From Moringa oleifera (lineage: Eukaryota > Streptophyta > Magnoliopsida > Brassicales > Moringaceae): a DNA stretch of 64,000 nt. Under the pieces are notes generated by a model. That model did no database searches. It was not told where the DNA came from and was given only the letters and a program-made list of their open reading frames with translations. Both the position numbers and the translations under genes were made by a program. The DNA lies in NCBI GenBank assembly GCA_021397835.1, contig JAJFZO010000028.1:3767501-3831500 (forward strand), in the 5' to 3' direction. Shown piece by piece: positions 1-12,800 of this stretch (positions within the stretch are counted from its first letter, which is position 1; the number at the start of each line of letters is the position of its first letter).

Positions 1-97
1 GCCAACATTGGAAATCTCTCAATAATAACCAATGGAGGCTCTCTTTAAGAGGTATGTAGAAATATTTCACAAAAGCTAAAAGGAATTCCTCCTAATA

Positions 98-1445
98 CAC
101 TACAAGAAAACAAATCTTCTATGACAAGCAATGCCCGTCATAAAAAGCTTTTTATGACGGTCAGAAAACTGTTATTGTAAGTGATGTCATAGAAACTTTA
201 TGACTGTATAAAAGACCGTCATAAATTCTTGACGGTTTTTAACCATCATTAAAAAGCTAGAATATTAATGACGGTCTGTAATGAACCGTCATAAAAAATT
301 CATGACGATCCACTACAGACCGTCATAAAATATACTAATGATATCATTACAGTTTTTGTGACCGTCATTAAAAAAATTTGGTACTTTTTATGACGGTTTT
401 TATGACTGTCATAAAAATGTTTCATATTTTATTATATATTTTTTATTAATTAATCACAAAATTTTTTATGATTTTTGTAAATTAATTAATATTTATCATT
501 TTTTTTTGCAATTGCAGTCAAACAATACAAAAATGTCAAACAAAAAAATACATATGTTTATAACTACAATGATTATCATTTTACAAAACAAAATAATATT
601 AAGTATCAAAAATAAACAAAATATCTACAAATTAAATTACATAATTATCATTCTCATTGCTCTGTTCTACCATTACATCAAAAAATACCCAGTGTATTAG
701 ATGTGTCACTCCTGCAATAGTTATAAAAAAGATACATTATTATATAAGCTCTATTTACCATATAATTAATTTAAATATCAAAATAAATAAGCAATTATAA
801 TAAAGCTTGAAAATCAAATATAATAAAAAGTTGAGAATGCATCTAGATGTCAAAAATATAACTTCTTGTAACATATAAGGTATATATTAATCATAATATG
901 CAATTTTCTATTCTAATTCCCTACATCTAGGCATCAAAAGTGTAACTTCTTGTAATGCAACAGTAAGTGTGAAAATTAACTGATTATGAACATATTTATT
1001 TCATATGCATGCTTGAATACTTTTCCTTATTTTTTACTTTACCAACTGCTTAAAGATGACATTTATAGAATTCTCAATAGAATTGACAAAAAACTTAACA
1101 GAATTAGTAGATGGCTCAATAAATAGAATGAGTGGAGCGTTCAATGAATATAATTAGTTCATCATACTTGAATTTATCAATCTCTTCAAGAGAGATCAAG
1201 TTCGAGTCTCCATCATGAATTGTTTTTTTCTCTGATTACAGATTTTTTATGACGGTTCCTCAAAACCGTCATGTATACTATGATTTTTATGACGGTCCCT
1301 CAGAACCGTCATGTATACTATGTTTTTTATGACGATCTTTTCAGACCGTTATGTATACTATGTTTTTTATGATGATCTTTTCAGACCGTTATGTATTCAA
1401 TTTTTTAATGAAATACCATTATTAAAAATAGTTTTTCTTGTAGCG
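98..1445 (-). mobile_element. Non-autonomous CACTA element (internal-deletion derivative)
   Basis: The left end reads CACTACAAGAAAA and the right end TTTTTCTTGTAGCG, an inverted pair with one mismatch in the terminal CACTA. The trinucleotide ATA lies directly outside both ends (95-97 and 1446-1448), the 3-bp target duplication expected of CACTA transposons. The subterminal regions (about 120-420 and 1240-1400) are packed with a TTTATGACGGTC-like motif in both orientations. There is no transposase ORF. The interior to about 1165 matches, as reverse complement, the right end of the large CACTA element (about 43975-45060). The last 60 bp or so match that element's left end. It is therefore placed on the minus strand relative to the large element. 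Family and boundaries are seen directly; descent by internal deletion is inferred. Confidence 0.9.
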
Positions 1446-1605
1446 ATAAGGCCTATAGTTAGAAAATTCCATTAAAACCTAGTACTAGAACAATTTCTAC
1501 CCTTACTACCAAAAGAGGAAGACAAAAAAATTAATAAAGGAGACGAAAGAGAATGGCATCATCAAGTCAAACATCAGCCTCTATTCTTGTCCAATTTTAC
1601 TATTC

Positions 1606-3230
1606 AATAAAAAGGACTGCACGTGGTGATTTTATATCAATTATTGGGCTTTGAATTTAGCCATTGTCAAAGATAAGTTCCATATACCAATAACAGATGA
1701 GTTACTTAGATGAGTTGTTTAGGTCAAAATATTTTTCGAAACTGGACTTGCGTGTCGGATGTAATCAAATACCTAAGCGCATAATAGATGTCAAGAAGAC
1801 AATATTTTGCACTCATGATAAGCATTACAAGTTTCTGATAATGCCTTTTTGGTTTCTCAAATGCTTTTTTTTTTGTCACATTTTAGACATTAATGAATAA
1901 CGTTTTTTTAGTCATATTTATGAAAGTTTATTTTGGCCTATTTTAATGATATTTTAATATAACTTTAACCAAGCAATAAAGGGGGAAAAATATAAATTTG
2001 TCCACCTGTGACAAAGAGATGCTTGCTTTGATAATAACTGTGTAGAAATGGTGCCCATACCATTTAGGGAGGGGATTTATGGTTCACACTAATCATAAAA
2101 GTTTAAAAGTTTTATGGAGTACCATAATAGTACAACAAAGATGGCTCAGTAAGTTAATAGGCTATGACTTCACCATATAACATAAGCAAGGAAAAGACAA
2201 CTTGGTGGCAGATGCACTTTCGAAAAGAGATGAACCGATGCAATTGATGGCAATATTGACATTGATCTCGAATCGGATAAAGACCATTAATACAGAAGAA
2301 TAAGAACCAATTAGATATGCAGAGGCTTCATAAATTGAATGGAAACTCCTTGGTCCATGGGCTTGCAAAGATGGTATATTATTCCTGAAAGGCCGAATTT
2401 ATTTGCTCTCTTCATCATCATTGACGGTTGATATTATATAAGGTTTTCATTCAGCCACTTATGAAGGGTTACATGAAATTTTTTTATGCTAAGGCGTCAA
2501 TTTTATTGATAGTGACTGAAGTAACAAGTATTGGAAGCCATTAAAACTTGTGATGTTTAGTAAAGTAATAAGAGAGAATAAAGCACATTGTGTGGGCTTC
2601 TTCATTTGATTCTTACACCCAGGGAAGTGTCAGCTGAAATTTCAATGGATTTTATTATTGCCCTTTCATCTTTTAAACTTTATGAAATACCACAGTCAAT
2701 TGTAAGCGACCAAAACCTCATGTTCACAAGTTCATTTTAAAAGGAGTTACTTTGGCTACAAAAGATCGAGTTTCCTTTTTTTTTTTCACCATATCATTTG
2801 CAAAAACATATAGTGAAATAGAGGTAACCAATCGTGCTCTAGTTACCGTTGGCAGAGTTTTGTTACAACACTAGTTGACATTTGGCTATGTGCTTCACAC
2901 CTTTTGAAGTAGTATACTAATGACCACCTCCAATTTTAACATTTTATGAGCTTGGGATAACTAAGGAAGGAAGTGCGAATTTGGAGTTGAGACAAAGGGA
3001 TCAAGTTATTGGCCAACCATACCAACACCTTTTCAAGATTAAAGAGAGAATGAAAGCTACATATAATAAGGGAAAGAAGGATTAGCAACTTGAAGTTGAG
3101 GATTAGGTGTATCTTTAAATTACAATCACATAGATAGCTTTCTTTGTCTCGTAATCGAGGCACAAGTTGTTGGCAAAAACTATGGTTCGTATAAGATTGC
3201 AATTAATTATTTCATGAGAACTTTGATCAA
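1606..3230 (+). pseudogene. Decayed Ty3/gypsy pol (RT, RNase H, integrase remnants)
   Basis: Conceptual translation across frames gives Ty3/gypsy polymerase blocks in the normal order. A reverse transcriptase piece at about 1640-1880 contains the DELLDELFRSKYFSKLDLR block and a THDKHYKFLIMPF block. RNase H end motifs lie at about 2000-2250, including HTNHKSLK and GKDNLVADALSKR. Integrase-like pieces follow at about 2580-3110, including a VSDQN block and the downstream segment with MKATYNKGKKD. Frameshifts and stops interrupt every domain, the RT active-site segment is missing between about 1880 and 1990, and no LTR was found around it. The order of the blocks shows + strand polarity. It is an old fossil and cannot encode a protein. 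The lineage within Ty3/gypsy is uncertain, though motif style fits chromovirus-like elements. Confidence 0.8.
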
Positions 3231-4321
3231 TTGATCAAAAATGTGTTTTGGTTGTTTAATATTGTATGATTTGAATTTTTTTAAAAAAGAAGAAAAAGAA
3301 AGCTCTTTGTTCTTGACTACTGTTGTTTTCGTGATTATATTTGATACAGTTCCAAAATTGTGCTTTCTATGTTGAACGCTTTAAAAGAATCTTTAAACAT
3401 GTTTGAATGATCATTTGATATTTCTGCATGCTCTAAGTAAATCAAAAACAAGAGTTTACTATTAGAATTTGCTTTTGTTTTGACTAAGCAATATTTGGTT
3501 GGCTAATTTGAGTTTGGATATCAAAGAATAAACATACCGTGATGTTTTTGAAATTCTAGTTGCTCTAAAGAAATGCAGATTAACAAGACGATCATATAAG
3601 TTTTTGTTTGATAAAATTTACAAAGAACAATAGATAAAGATTTATTTAGTTAGGAAAGTTCTGTTTGGAAGATCAATTCTTTGGAACTTGCTTTCACTAT
3701 CTTTGATGATTCTAAGTAGTAATTCAAGATTTGGTGAGTCACCTTACTTAATTAGTGAGATCTAAGTGAATCGTTACATAGTAGCAGATTCAGATCATGA
3801 TTTATAAGGATGAGTCTTGATAAGAATAGGTAGGCTGGACTGAACGCCTTGAGAAGTCATCTGAGATCAAAATAGAAGGCTATTGGATAGTTTCATATCA
3901 TATTTTTGAGCTAGAAATGAAACCAGAAAGGTTAGCTGAACACTAAGGAGATTAGAAAAATAGCAAAGACAATATTATTAACGGAGGGAAAGATAAGTTT
4001 TGATGTTGATCTCTATAGTTCATCCTGATTAAACTTTTGATTAAAGAAAGTTAGGCTTCGGGAGTTTGAGGCTTTTGAATCAAAGAGAAATGAGGAAGAA
4101 AAAGAAAGAATAGGTGATCTTATTTTAAAGGATCTTAGGTTTATTTTTAAGAAATCTTGAAAGTAAGAAATAATGAAAAATAAAAATAATAAGTTGTGTG
4201 AAAATACTTTTGAATCATTGTGTTTGATTTTTGTTCATAATGATAGTTTGGCATTGAATATTCTTCTTACATGTCTATAGATGATTTTCATGATATTTTA
4301 TAATAAAAAATTCAAACATAC

Positions 4322-4355
<34 letters not shown>

Positions 4356-5842
4356 TTAATGAAATCCTTTTAGCATCTCATCGTACATCACTTCTAACTT
4401 TGATGTTAGAATGAGTGTCAGAGTGACATAGAAACCTTTCTTTTTTTAAAAATGATTTTAATAGAGTGTAAGATAAAATTGGTGAACTTTCATATTTTTT
4501 AAAAATAATTTTACATACATACATATATTATAAATAAAAAATAGATATTAAATTTTATTTTTTTAAATAATTGAAAAACAAACATATTTAATTAGATAAT
4601 AAATAATAACTTTGTTTTAATTTAATTAAATACATAATAAATATAAATGAGTTTAAGTTTGAATAAGGAGTATTAAAGTTTAAGCTCAAGTTTTATTTGA
4701 GTTTGACTTGAGTATTACATTTTTAAACTAAATTTATCTTAACTCGTTTAATTATATCTCAATTCATTTTATTCGTGTCAGATAATATCAGAGTTCCTAC
4801 GAAACCCAAATACATTATCATGCCAACCATACTTCGTTATCTTAATTATGTCTTGCCTTTGACCTGCATATTTTTCATCTTTAATAAAATGAATAAATGT
4901 GATACTTAAAAAATTAAACAATGCAAATATAGTGACGAAAGAAGACAGAATAAACTAGATGAATTATAATTGACATGATAAATAAATAAGTATATATAAA
5001 AAAATTTAAACTTTATCCAAACATTAATTTAAATCTAATTATTTAAATTTTCTTAATTATTTATTTAAAGTTTGAATTTGTTTTAATTTAGATCTTGGCT
5101 CAAACGATTATGTAAAATTAATAATATTTTTATTATTAAAATAATTAAAAAACTCAAATAAATTATGTATTTCATTTCAAATTCACTTTTCAAATTTAAC
5201 TAATTTTTAAATCACAACTATTTTTTATAAATTTTTAAAATTGTTATGATATATATATATTTCATACTTAAAAATTTTTATAATTTTTTGTTATGAAAGC
5301 TTGATCATTTATTTACCTTAAAATAAAATTTATTACATAAAATTTTTAATTTCTAATTTGAATTTTTATAAAATTTAAATTGATTCAAATTTAAAATTTA
5401 AATATATAATTAAAAAATTTAAATAATAAAATTTAAATTGAAAATATATAAAAATTTAAATTTCTTTAATATTTATTGTGAATAATTCGAATTGAATCAA
5501 ATTGCATAGCAAAAATTGAGGTGAATCAAATGGGCTGCTGATTTTCAAAGCTAATCCAACTGAGCTGATACAGGCTTGTAAACTCAATCTATTAAAGATG
5601 ATGCATCGAAGGTCTCTCTTCTAAGAAACCAAAAGGCTAGCCCAGAGGATGAACCCAAAGGACATACTAACCCAACCTATGTTGTTAAAACGGACAGGCC
5701 AATTGATTGGATTGGCCAACTACAACAAATTAAGCCCACTTTACACATATTAGACTAATTACCCTTAAATATTTTCTAAAATTACCATCTAATTTATTAG
5801 ATTACTTACGTTTTTACTTTGCATCTTAATTCACAATGTCCA
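3231..5842. other. AT-rich spacer, no gene seen
   Basis: I see no coding block, RNA gene or terminal repeat in this stretch. It is strongly AT-rich from about 4440 onward, with many short ATTTAAA-type runs and the mixed microsatellite listed separately. The more balanced part at 5560-5760 looks like repeat debris but has no diagnostic motif. Confidence 0.6.
4317..4355. repeat. (TA)n(TG)n compound microsatellite
   Basis: An uninterrupted TA dinucleotide run passes directly into a TG run of about nine units, giving alternating purine-pyrimidine DNA for nearly 40 bp. Such compound runs are normally length-polymorphic. Confidence 0.9.
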
Positions 5843-8800
5843 TTAAATGATCTCCCCATCCATAACAAGACAACAATCCTCCTTTTTGTGACCTTTAGCC
5901 CAAGAAAAAATAAAATTGATTAAAAGAAAAACATGTTTTTTAAATCTAAAATGAGAAGTCGAAAACAGTATCGTGAGTTTTAAGGTACAAAATTTGAAAT
6001 AGGTACAGTAACAGGCGCCAAACGAGTCCAATTTGCAGAACCCTTTTGGAGGCTGAGCTACGAATTTAGGGTCCAATTGTGGTTCTATGAAGGGACAAGG
6101 TGGAACCTCTTTAGTACTTCCCCCTCCCACATTACTTAGTTGATGGGAACAAGTTTGAACAAAACAGGTCCCCATTCGAAAGTGGAATTTGTTGAATCTT
6201 GGCTGCAAATCTTCCAAGATACTAAAGGTTTGATATGGGTGACCATGTAATAAAAGCAGTCAATGTCCAAACTTACCTGACTGCCAGTTTAACTTGCTAA
6301 AAGAGTAACTTAAGAGGAGATTTGCTGAATTAAACTTGTCAGCTTATCCAAAGAAATTTTGTGTTTTGATCAGTTAATGGTATAAGCCCTTCTAAAAACT
6401 GAAGCACATCTTCTTGCTTATCCTAGAAAGAACAAAATCTCAATAGCAATCCCAACCATTCACTTTTCCACGTAAAAGTCAGTTCAGAAATCAGGAAACA
6501 AGCAGACCAAAGGAACAAATGTGCTTCTGCTAAAGCTATCTCTCTCTTTCCTTCTTGCGTATATGAAAAAAAGTAGCAAAGACAATTTTGGAATAAAGAA
6601 GTTTACTGGAGATAAAAGCAGAAGCATTGATGCCTGACTCAGTCTTTCTTTTTACTCCTAGTTTAACAAGTCTGGAAAAGCCTTGCTTGACTGGCCTTTG
6701 TCTTCTCTTCTTCTACTCCTCGGGAGTTGATCATCATGAGTTTCACCAAATTTTGAACTTATTATGTCATGGGACCTCCCTGCATTTTAAATCAACCTTT
6801 CGTCCCAACTGTGAAATTTTCTCTCTTTAGCATTGATTTGGAGCGAGAAAAAAAACCCTTAAAAGAAGTCAACCCATGTACCATTTTTCTGCTCCGATCT
6901 TTAAATGACGTGCTTTGGATGCGCCATTTGGTTACTAGTGGGTAAAGCTGTGTGATGATTTAAATCTTTAAGAATCGAAGTAAATTGGAAACTGAACTCT
7001 CTACCTAAATCTTTGTTTAATGACCAATTGACTACCATTTTATTTGTATAAGCTGAGAGTAAAAATGATTCATTAATTTAAAAACACGTGATTCACTAAA
7101 AAATGTTAATCCACATGGCTACAAGTATTGATGATGAAACTCAAATTTTAAAATGAAAAAAGTTAATAGACCCATAACAATATCGATCAATAAAAGTCAG
7201 TTAAATTCTTCATCTACTCTCACTTTCTCTTAATTAATTACTAGCATCAAAGACTTCTTTCTACCAAAGCACCAGTACTGTTTGTTTTCTCTTCATTTGC
7301 AGCCTACCCAGAACCGTTTGGGGCCTGGAGAGTTGGTATGAATTTTAACTCTAACTACAGTATCATAGAATGCATGTTTATCGCCAGTAATTGAAGAATA
7401 TGCACCCTAAGTCATAAGGCATCCCTGTCAATCAGGGGAAAACTATATAGGTGAGTGGTTGGCGTATGGATTGATGTTTGCATACAGAGAATAGGGTCTT
7501 TTGATTATGATCAATGGTAAGTAGTGCCTGTCAGTGAATCCATGCTCTTGTCATAAGCATGTGCGCGTTGATCATGTGAGGTTCATCAGGATTTCCCTTT
7601 CATAAATTGGGGACATGCTTTGTTGAATTGATGTCTTCTTCTTTTTTTCCTATTCAATTCCCAAAGGTACAAGGAAGCTGATCCGAGCTGTGCCGATTAT
7701 GAGAGATAAAGCAGGTGGGACAAGGAATATTGCTTTAATTTGCATGTGAACATAGTTTTAGAAAGATCATCACATCAAAAGCCTAAGCGGTTTACTGTTA
7801 TGAATAAGAGCTTTTTCCATCAACTTTCTCGTTTTGAAAGTCTCTTGCGGGATAATATGTTGGCCTTCTTCTCTATTAATCGATAGGATCATTATTTTGA
7901 CACTGTAATCATTGTCAAATCTAAAGAAGCCCAATGGCTTTTATTTAGGTGGATAATGATCTATTAACACTGTCTATTAACATATTTTCACAAATTGAGA
8001 TGACAGTTCTGTTACATACTTTTAATATTGCATACTGTACCAGAAGAAGATGGAGAAAGAATGCATGCAGTGGGGGCAGGTGAGAGTTGGGGATTGACTT
8101 AGTCCCTTCGTCTATACTTGCTATACAATCAACATAATGATTAGCACAATTACCAAACTTGCGAAACTTTAGCCAAAATGTACTTACGATACGGTTGTGA
8201 TTACCACGAAAAAGAGTTGCCTTGGAAACATGGTTTTGGTTAAAATTTATAGTTTAACAAGCATTAAATGTCAAACCATGCACTATAGAGATGGGTGCAA
8301 TAGGCCCATAGAATTAATTCGTGGTATAAAACAGGAAAATGCGTTATGGGTACAATGATTCATTTCCACGACCTACAAATCTCCAATTTGTAGATTGTTG
8401 CAGATTGACTACAAGCAAGAAGCAGGAGAGCTCTTCTGGTGAACTTGCTTAGCTCTCTCACATGAAAAGAGAGGAATTCCTTTAATTTAGGGTGTTTAGA
8501 ATATGGCAGTGTTGTTAACAATACATAAATATTGTGGGTAAACCCCTGAAAGGTTTCTTTTGGCCTGTATGGATTTTGCAGAGTGGCAGCAGTAAGAATT
8601 GATTCAGGATATCATATATGTACAAATTGTAAGTTAAAGCTTCTTAGCTAAATTAACATGGAATACTTAACATGCAGAAAACCTTCTGTCATGCTATAAG
8701 TCCACAGACAAGCAACTGCTATTGGCTCCTTTAAACCTAATCTTCTTTCTCATCCCCGATAAAATAGAGTATTCATATTCCCATTTATCAATTATTATAC

Positions 8801-8913
8801 ATGGTCACTTTCATCCTTCTTGCCACTTCTTCTGCTCTTGCATTTTCCTTTACCCTTCTGGCTGACTGTATGTACATGAGATAGAAAAAAAAATGGAGGG
8901 ATTTTCCAGGAAA
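5843..8913. other. Host-like spacer with weak exon-like signals
   Basis: Base composition is more balanced than in the flanking DNA and no transposon motif is visible. A 124-codon open frame on the minus strand (5843-6217) and a 67-codon frame on the plus strand (6627-6830) match no family I recognise. At about 7302-7730 there are splice-like borders on the plus strand: a TTGCAG acceptor before 7303, a donor-like GTATGA at 7336, and a pyrimidine-rich acceptor before 7665 followed by about 48 open bases. This could be a long non-coding transcript or upstream regulatory DNA; no gene is called. Confidence 0.35.
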
Positions 8914-8919
8914 TTTATT
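8914..8919 (-). terminator. Candidate poly(A) signal for the DUF761 gene
   Basis: The plus strand reads TTTATT here, so the minus strand has AATAAA about 312 nt past the DUF761 stop codon. This is a plausible distance for a plant 3' UTR. Plant poly(A) signals are loose, so this is only a candidate. Confidence 0.35.
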
Positions 8920-9118
8920 TAATGGAGGAAATTAACTAGAAGCAAACATATCACAGAAGATAACCTTGTAAGTTAGATCCACCAATTTTGAAGACAAGAA
9001 TTTGCACAGATACCCAAATCACATCATTCTGTATACTTCTTCAAAGTCCAAAGGGACCAAAACCAAACATTTGAGAAGACAACATGCATAAGATGAAAAG
9101 AAGGAGAGGAGAAGAAAA

Positions 9119-9138
9119 GAGAGAGAGAGAGAGAGAGA
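9119..9138. repeat. (AG)n microsatellite in the DUF761 3' UTR
   Basis: About ten GA units continue an already purine-rich stretch from about 9088. On the minus strand it is a CT-rich tract roughly 90-140 nt downstream of the DUF761 stop, so it would lie in the 3' UTR. Confidence 0.9.
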
Positions 9139-9230
9139 ACCCCACCATTTGACTGTACTTTCCTCACCCACCAATGTGTCACATAGAAGAATGGGAAAGC
9201 AGAAAAAGAGAAACAACAGGCAAACACCCC

Positions 9231-9812
9231 TCACATGCTTCTAGCTAGCATTTCTTGGAATCTCCTGTAGGACTCTTGCTTCTCCAATCTGAACTTTTCA
9301 TGGCAACTTGCGATAAACATATCTGCTAAGCGATCAATCTCATTAATATCTTGCGCCTTAGTACTATCATCGTTCACCTTCTCTTCAAGCCATTGAAGGT
9401 ACCCAGAAAGCTGAGACTCTCCATCCTCACATTGCTCCGTTGAAATGATAGAATTCCATGTCGAATCATAGTACAAATGAGTTGCGGATAATCCATCCAG
9501 AACAGGAGCCGGCACTGGCATAACATGAGAGGAACACCAGTTGTAGTGAAGCCTAAATGAACCAAAGAATATCTTCTTCTGCTTCTTCGTGGCCTTCGCA
9601 GGGCAGAAAAAGTGTGCAGGCCGATTTTCCCTGAAAACTTCAATGAGAATGGATTTAGCTTTAGAGAGAGCCCTAATGACGCGGCACACGTGGGATACAA
9701 TGAGGGTGTGGATTAGGGTTTTGATCTTCATGGAGCTTAAGGTAGAAGATGATGACTTCATTGAGAAAACTTGAAGAGGATGCAGGGTTTTTAGGTACGA
9801 GGGGCCAACCAT
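9231..9812 (-). CDS. DUF761 domain protein (cotton-fibre-protein-like)
   Basis: This is an intact single-exon frame of 193 codons. The last 35 residues carry the plant DUF761 signature, including EIDRLADMFIASCHEKFRLE followed by an ESYRRFQEMLARSM ending, which is where the family places it. The N-terminal 65 residues are basic and hydrophobic-rich, with a stretch typical of relatives (SHVCRVIRALSKAKSILIEV), then a basic KKQKK patch near residue 78 and an acidic, serine-rich linker. Length fits the family, usually about 150-250 residues. The first ATG (complement of 9810-9812) is preferred because a TATA box lies 47-53 bp upstream; a second in-frame ATG is at codon 18. Family members are plant-specific and their biochemical role is unknown. 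It is the only convincing host gene in the window and stands alone. Confidence 0.88.
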   Translation of the reverse strand: MVGPSYLKTLHPLQVFSMKSSSSTLSSMKIKTLIHTLIVSHVCRVIRALSKAKSILIEVFRENRPAHFFCPAKATKKQKKIFFGSFRLHYNWCSSHVMPVPAPVLDGLSATHLYYDSTWNSIISTEQCEDGESQLSGYLQWLEEKVNDDSTKAQDINEIDRLADMFIASCHEKFRLEKQESYRRFQEMLARSM

Positions 9813-9858
9813 AGTTTGTGTGTGGGGAATCGCAGGCCTTGCTCAGATGAAGTTACAA

Positions 9859-9865
9859 ATTTATA
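9859..9865 (-). promoter_or_regulatory. TATA box of the DUF761 gene
   Basis: The minus strand reads TATAAAT about 50 bp before the start codon. With initiation about 30 bp downstream, the 5' UTR would be only about 20 nt. The spacing and strand fit the gene. Confidence 0.5.
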
Positions 9866-12800
9866 AAGGATGTTGATTACCAAATTGCCACTAGACTTTT
9901 AGATTATTTAAAAGGGGTAGCACCTACCCATCTGCTTTTGCAGATCATGGGATAAAGACCTTAATATGAACAGTACTATGCAGCAAATAAAAATGAACAG
10001 CTTAGGCAAACCCATTCAAATTAACACCATCGGGAGAAGTTCTCATTAATTAAAACCATGCTTAGATCTAAAGGAAACACTATCTGAAAAACAATTAAAG
10101 CAGCACCATGTTGATTGTTATGGCAAAAATTAATCAGGTTCCATTCGCTTGGCTGTTCAGTTCCATGTATTGACAAAAGCTTGTTATGACAGATCACTGT
10201 AAACGTATAAATTCAGATTAGAGAAAATGTATAAACATTCTTCGATGTCTCAATCACCAAAAATAAAAAAGTAAGAAAAGCTAGAACATGTACAAACACA
10301 TGATCAAATCTTCAACATGTAATGGATATATTCGAATAATTCATGACTTATTGGATCTGTGAATGGTACGACCCTAAATTTTTAGTACTAAATTAAGTAA
10401 CTTTTCTTTCATTTATTGCTCATAAGCCATGGAATCTTAGACCATGAGGGGAATCTGGTAGCCGAACAAATCCCAATGTTCTCTGCCACCAGAGGTGCTT
10501 GTATTTTTCAAGTGTGATTAGGCTAAATGAACAGCGATAAGGCATCTGCAGAATGACGTTTTTGGCGGGATAAGGCCAGTGGATGAAATTTTTTAATTAC
10601 AGTAAGCAACTCGAGAACGACAAGTAAGGCTTAAGCTTCGCTGATATTACCGCCCCAAGAAATAATATAATGTAGGTACCAGTGGTCTAATGTGCTGCAA
10701 ACCAAACAGTTAACTACTCAAGCACTATGCATAATACATATATTAATGTATATATATCGGTCCACCCTTAATTGCTATTTTGTTTTTTTTTAAATAATAT
10801 TTTAATTTTGTTCACACAGAAATAAATTAAGCAGGCTATGCCTATTAGGAATCTACCTGAATTCGTGGAACTCTGTCCAAGTCTTCTCATTATATACACG
10901 TGAAGAGAGAAGAAAACACAAAAAGAGATCATATAATTATTACTTGTCATCATTCTTTTAAAATGGCTAGCATAGTTTGCTTATGTTAGCATTATTTGCT
11001 GAAATTCAGTCATAGTTTCCTTAGTCCACCATATCATAAAGTTATAGAGGTTATGGTAGACTTAAACCAGCAGCAAAGCATTGCCTCCAGCAGCAAAACA
11101 AGTCTTTGACTTAATGAAATATATACAAGGGCACAGACAATGATATAACAATGCACGTAAGAAAAAAATCATGTCAGATTTTCCAACTCTATCTACCAAA
11201 AAATTTGGCGAAGAGCTGCAAGAAATGAAACTAGAAGCATGCGAAGGTTTGTTTTAGACTTTTGTAAAAACAACGCTTGACTAATGGAACAAGATACAAC
11301 TATAATGATCCAAAAAAGAAGATAAACATTATCAATGGAGCAACGAAATCTTGCCCGTTGTGTCAGTTTCCTCGAGAATCATATTTTAACTACTTTCCAA
11401 ACGCTTCTTTGGATTCGTGGAGGGTGTTCGTGTCTTCTTTCCATTGATTATCACCGCCTTCCTTTAAATGAGATAAGTAACTAAGTAACTTGCAGTGTTT
11501 AAATTGCACTAAAAAACAAGACAAGTTGTAGTAATGAAAGAGACAAAAACATGTTCTGCAGCTTCGTAGGAAAGTGCCTGTCAACTGTTGTTAGTCTTAT
11601 AGCAGAAGTCGTGGCTCGGCAACAGTCAATATATATATGTACGCACACAAAAGAGTTCTTATTAATTGATTGAAGTGATGATTTCCTCAAATGCTGCACT
11701 GACAAAGCTCTTATCATGTGGCAGGTGCTTGTGGCACGCTGCATGATAATATTTTTTTAACTATGAGTTTATCTTTAAGAGCAAGATATAAGTTCATTTA
11801 ATAAGATATTGTTTAATGTTAATTGCCAAATCAGCTACTAAAAATTGTTAATCTAGAATGTCATGTATACAATGTAACTTTCCTGTTCATTGATTTCACT
11901 CATTTTGCCAGTTGTCATCTTAGCTTGACCTTTCACCCACCTTCTATTTTCCAGGAATTTGAATAGGATGCTCGGAATTTTCACGGAAACAACTTGTAAC
12001 TCAGAGGGTCAAGGATATAAATGAAATGAAAACCCTCACATTGATTTGACTTAGAGAGGGCATAAACAATGACCTTAAATTTTCTTGTCTAAAATCATCC
12101 CTTACGCAGCCGCAAAATTTGATATATATAATTGCCCAAATTCTTTTTCCAGCAAACTATATGTTGGTTGGTAACTGTATATATGTCAGGGAACACTTAC
12201 AGTTAAATCCCTAAAATGACTAACAATGCATTAATCAGTGGTTAGAGATCATAATTATTAGAAGCATGGACAAGCCTATAGTATCGACTGATTTCCTTGA
12301 TTTAATTTACGAATTCAAGTGAATATGAACAGCAAAAAACTTAGTCAAAAGCAAAACTGAAAGTGTTCTTCAAACTAATAAATGGAATAATTAAAAGGGT
12401 ATTTTGTCCTGTCATCATATGTTTAACAGTGTTAAAAAGAGCCAACATTAGCTGCCAATGAATTGGAAAGAAGTGCATTGCAAGACTGTAGTGTTTTTCT
12501 CCTAACATTAGCAGTTGCAGAGAGAATCTATAAGACAAAGAATAAAGTGAAGAAAGAGGCCAGGTAATGGTAAGAGAAAATCCCAACATAACTTTAGTTG
12601 ATCTGTACCAAGAGATACATACAGTCACTATGGAAGATTGCAGATATCACCTTTCCTTTAATTTATTCCCTAAGAATCACTTGTCACAATCAACGAAAGT
12701 CCCATGTAAATCCACACTTGAACATTTCTATGTTCTGGTCACTAGTTTTGAATTCTCTTTTCATTTATTCTTTTTTTTTTTTCTCTATGATGGTTAAGAG

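Noticed and set aside
5843..6217. 124-codon minus-strand open frame
   Set aside because: No recognisable family, low-complexity second half rich in Phe and Lys from T/A runs, and no promoter signal. Mentioned only within the spacer entry.
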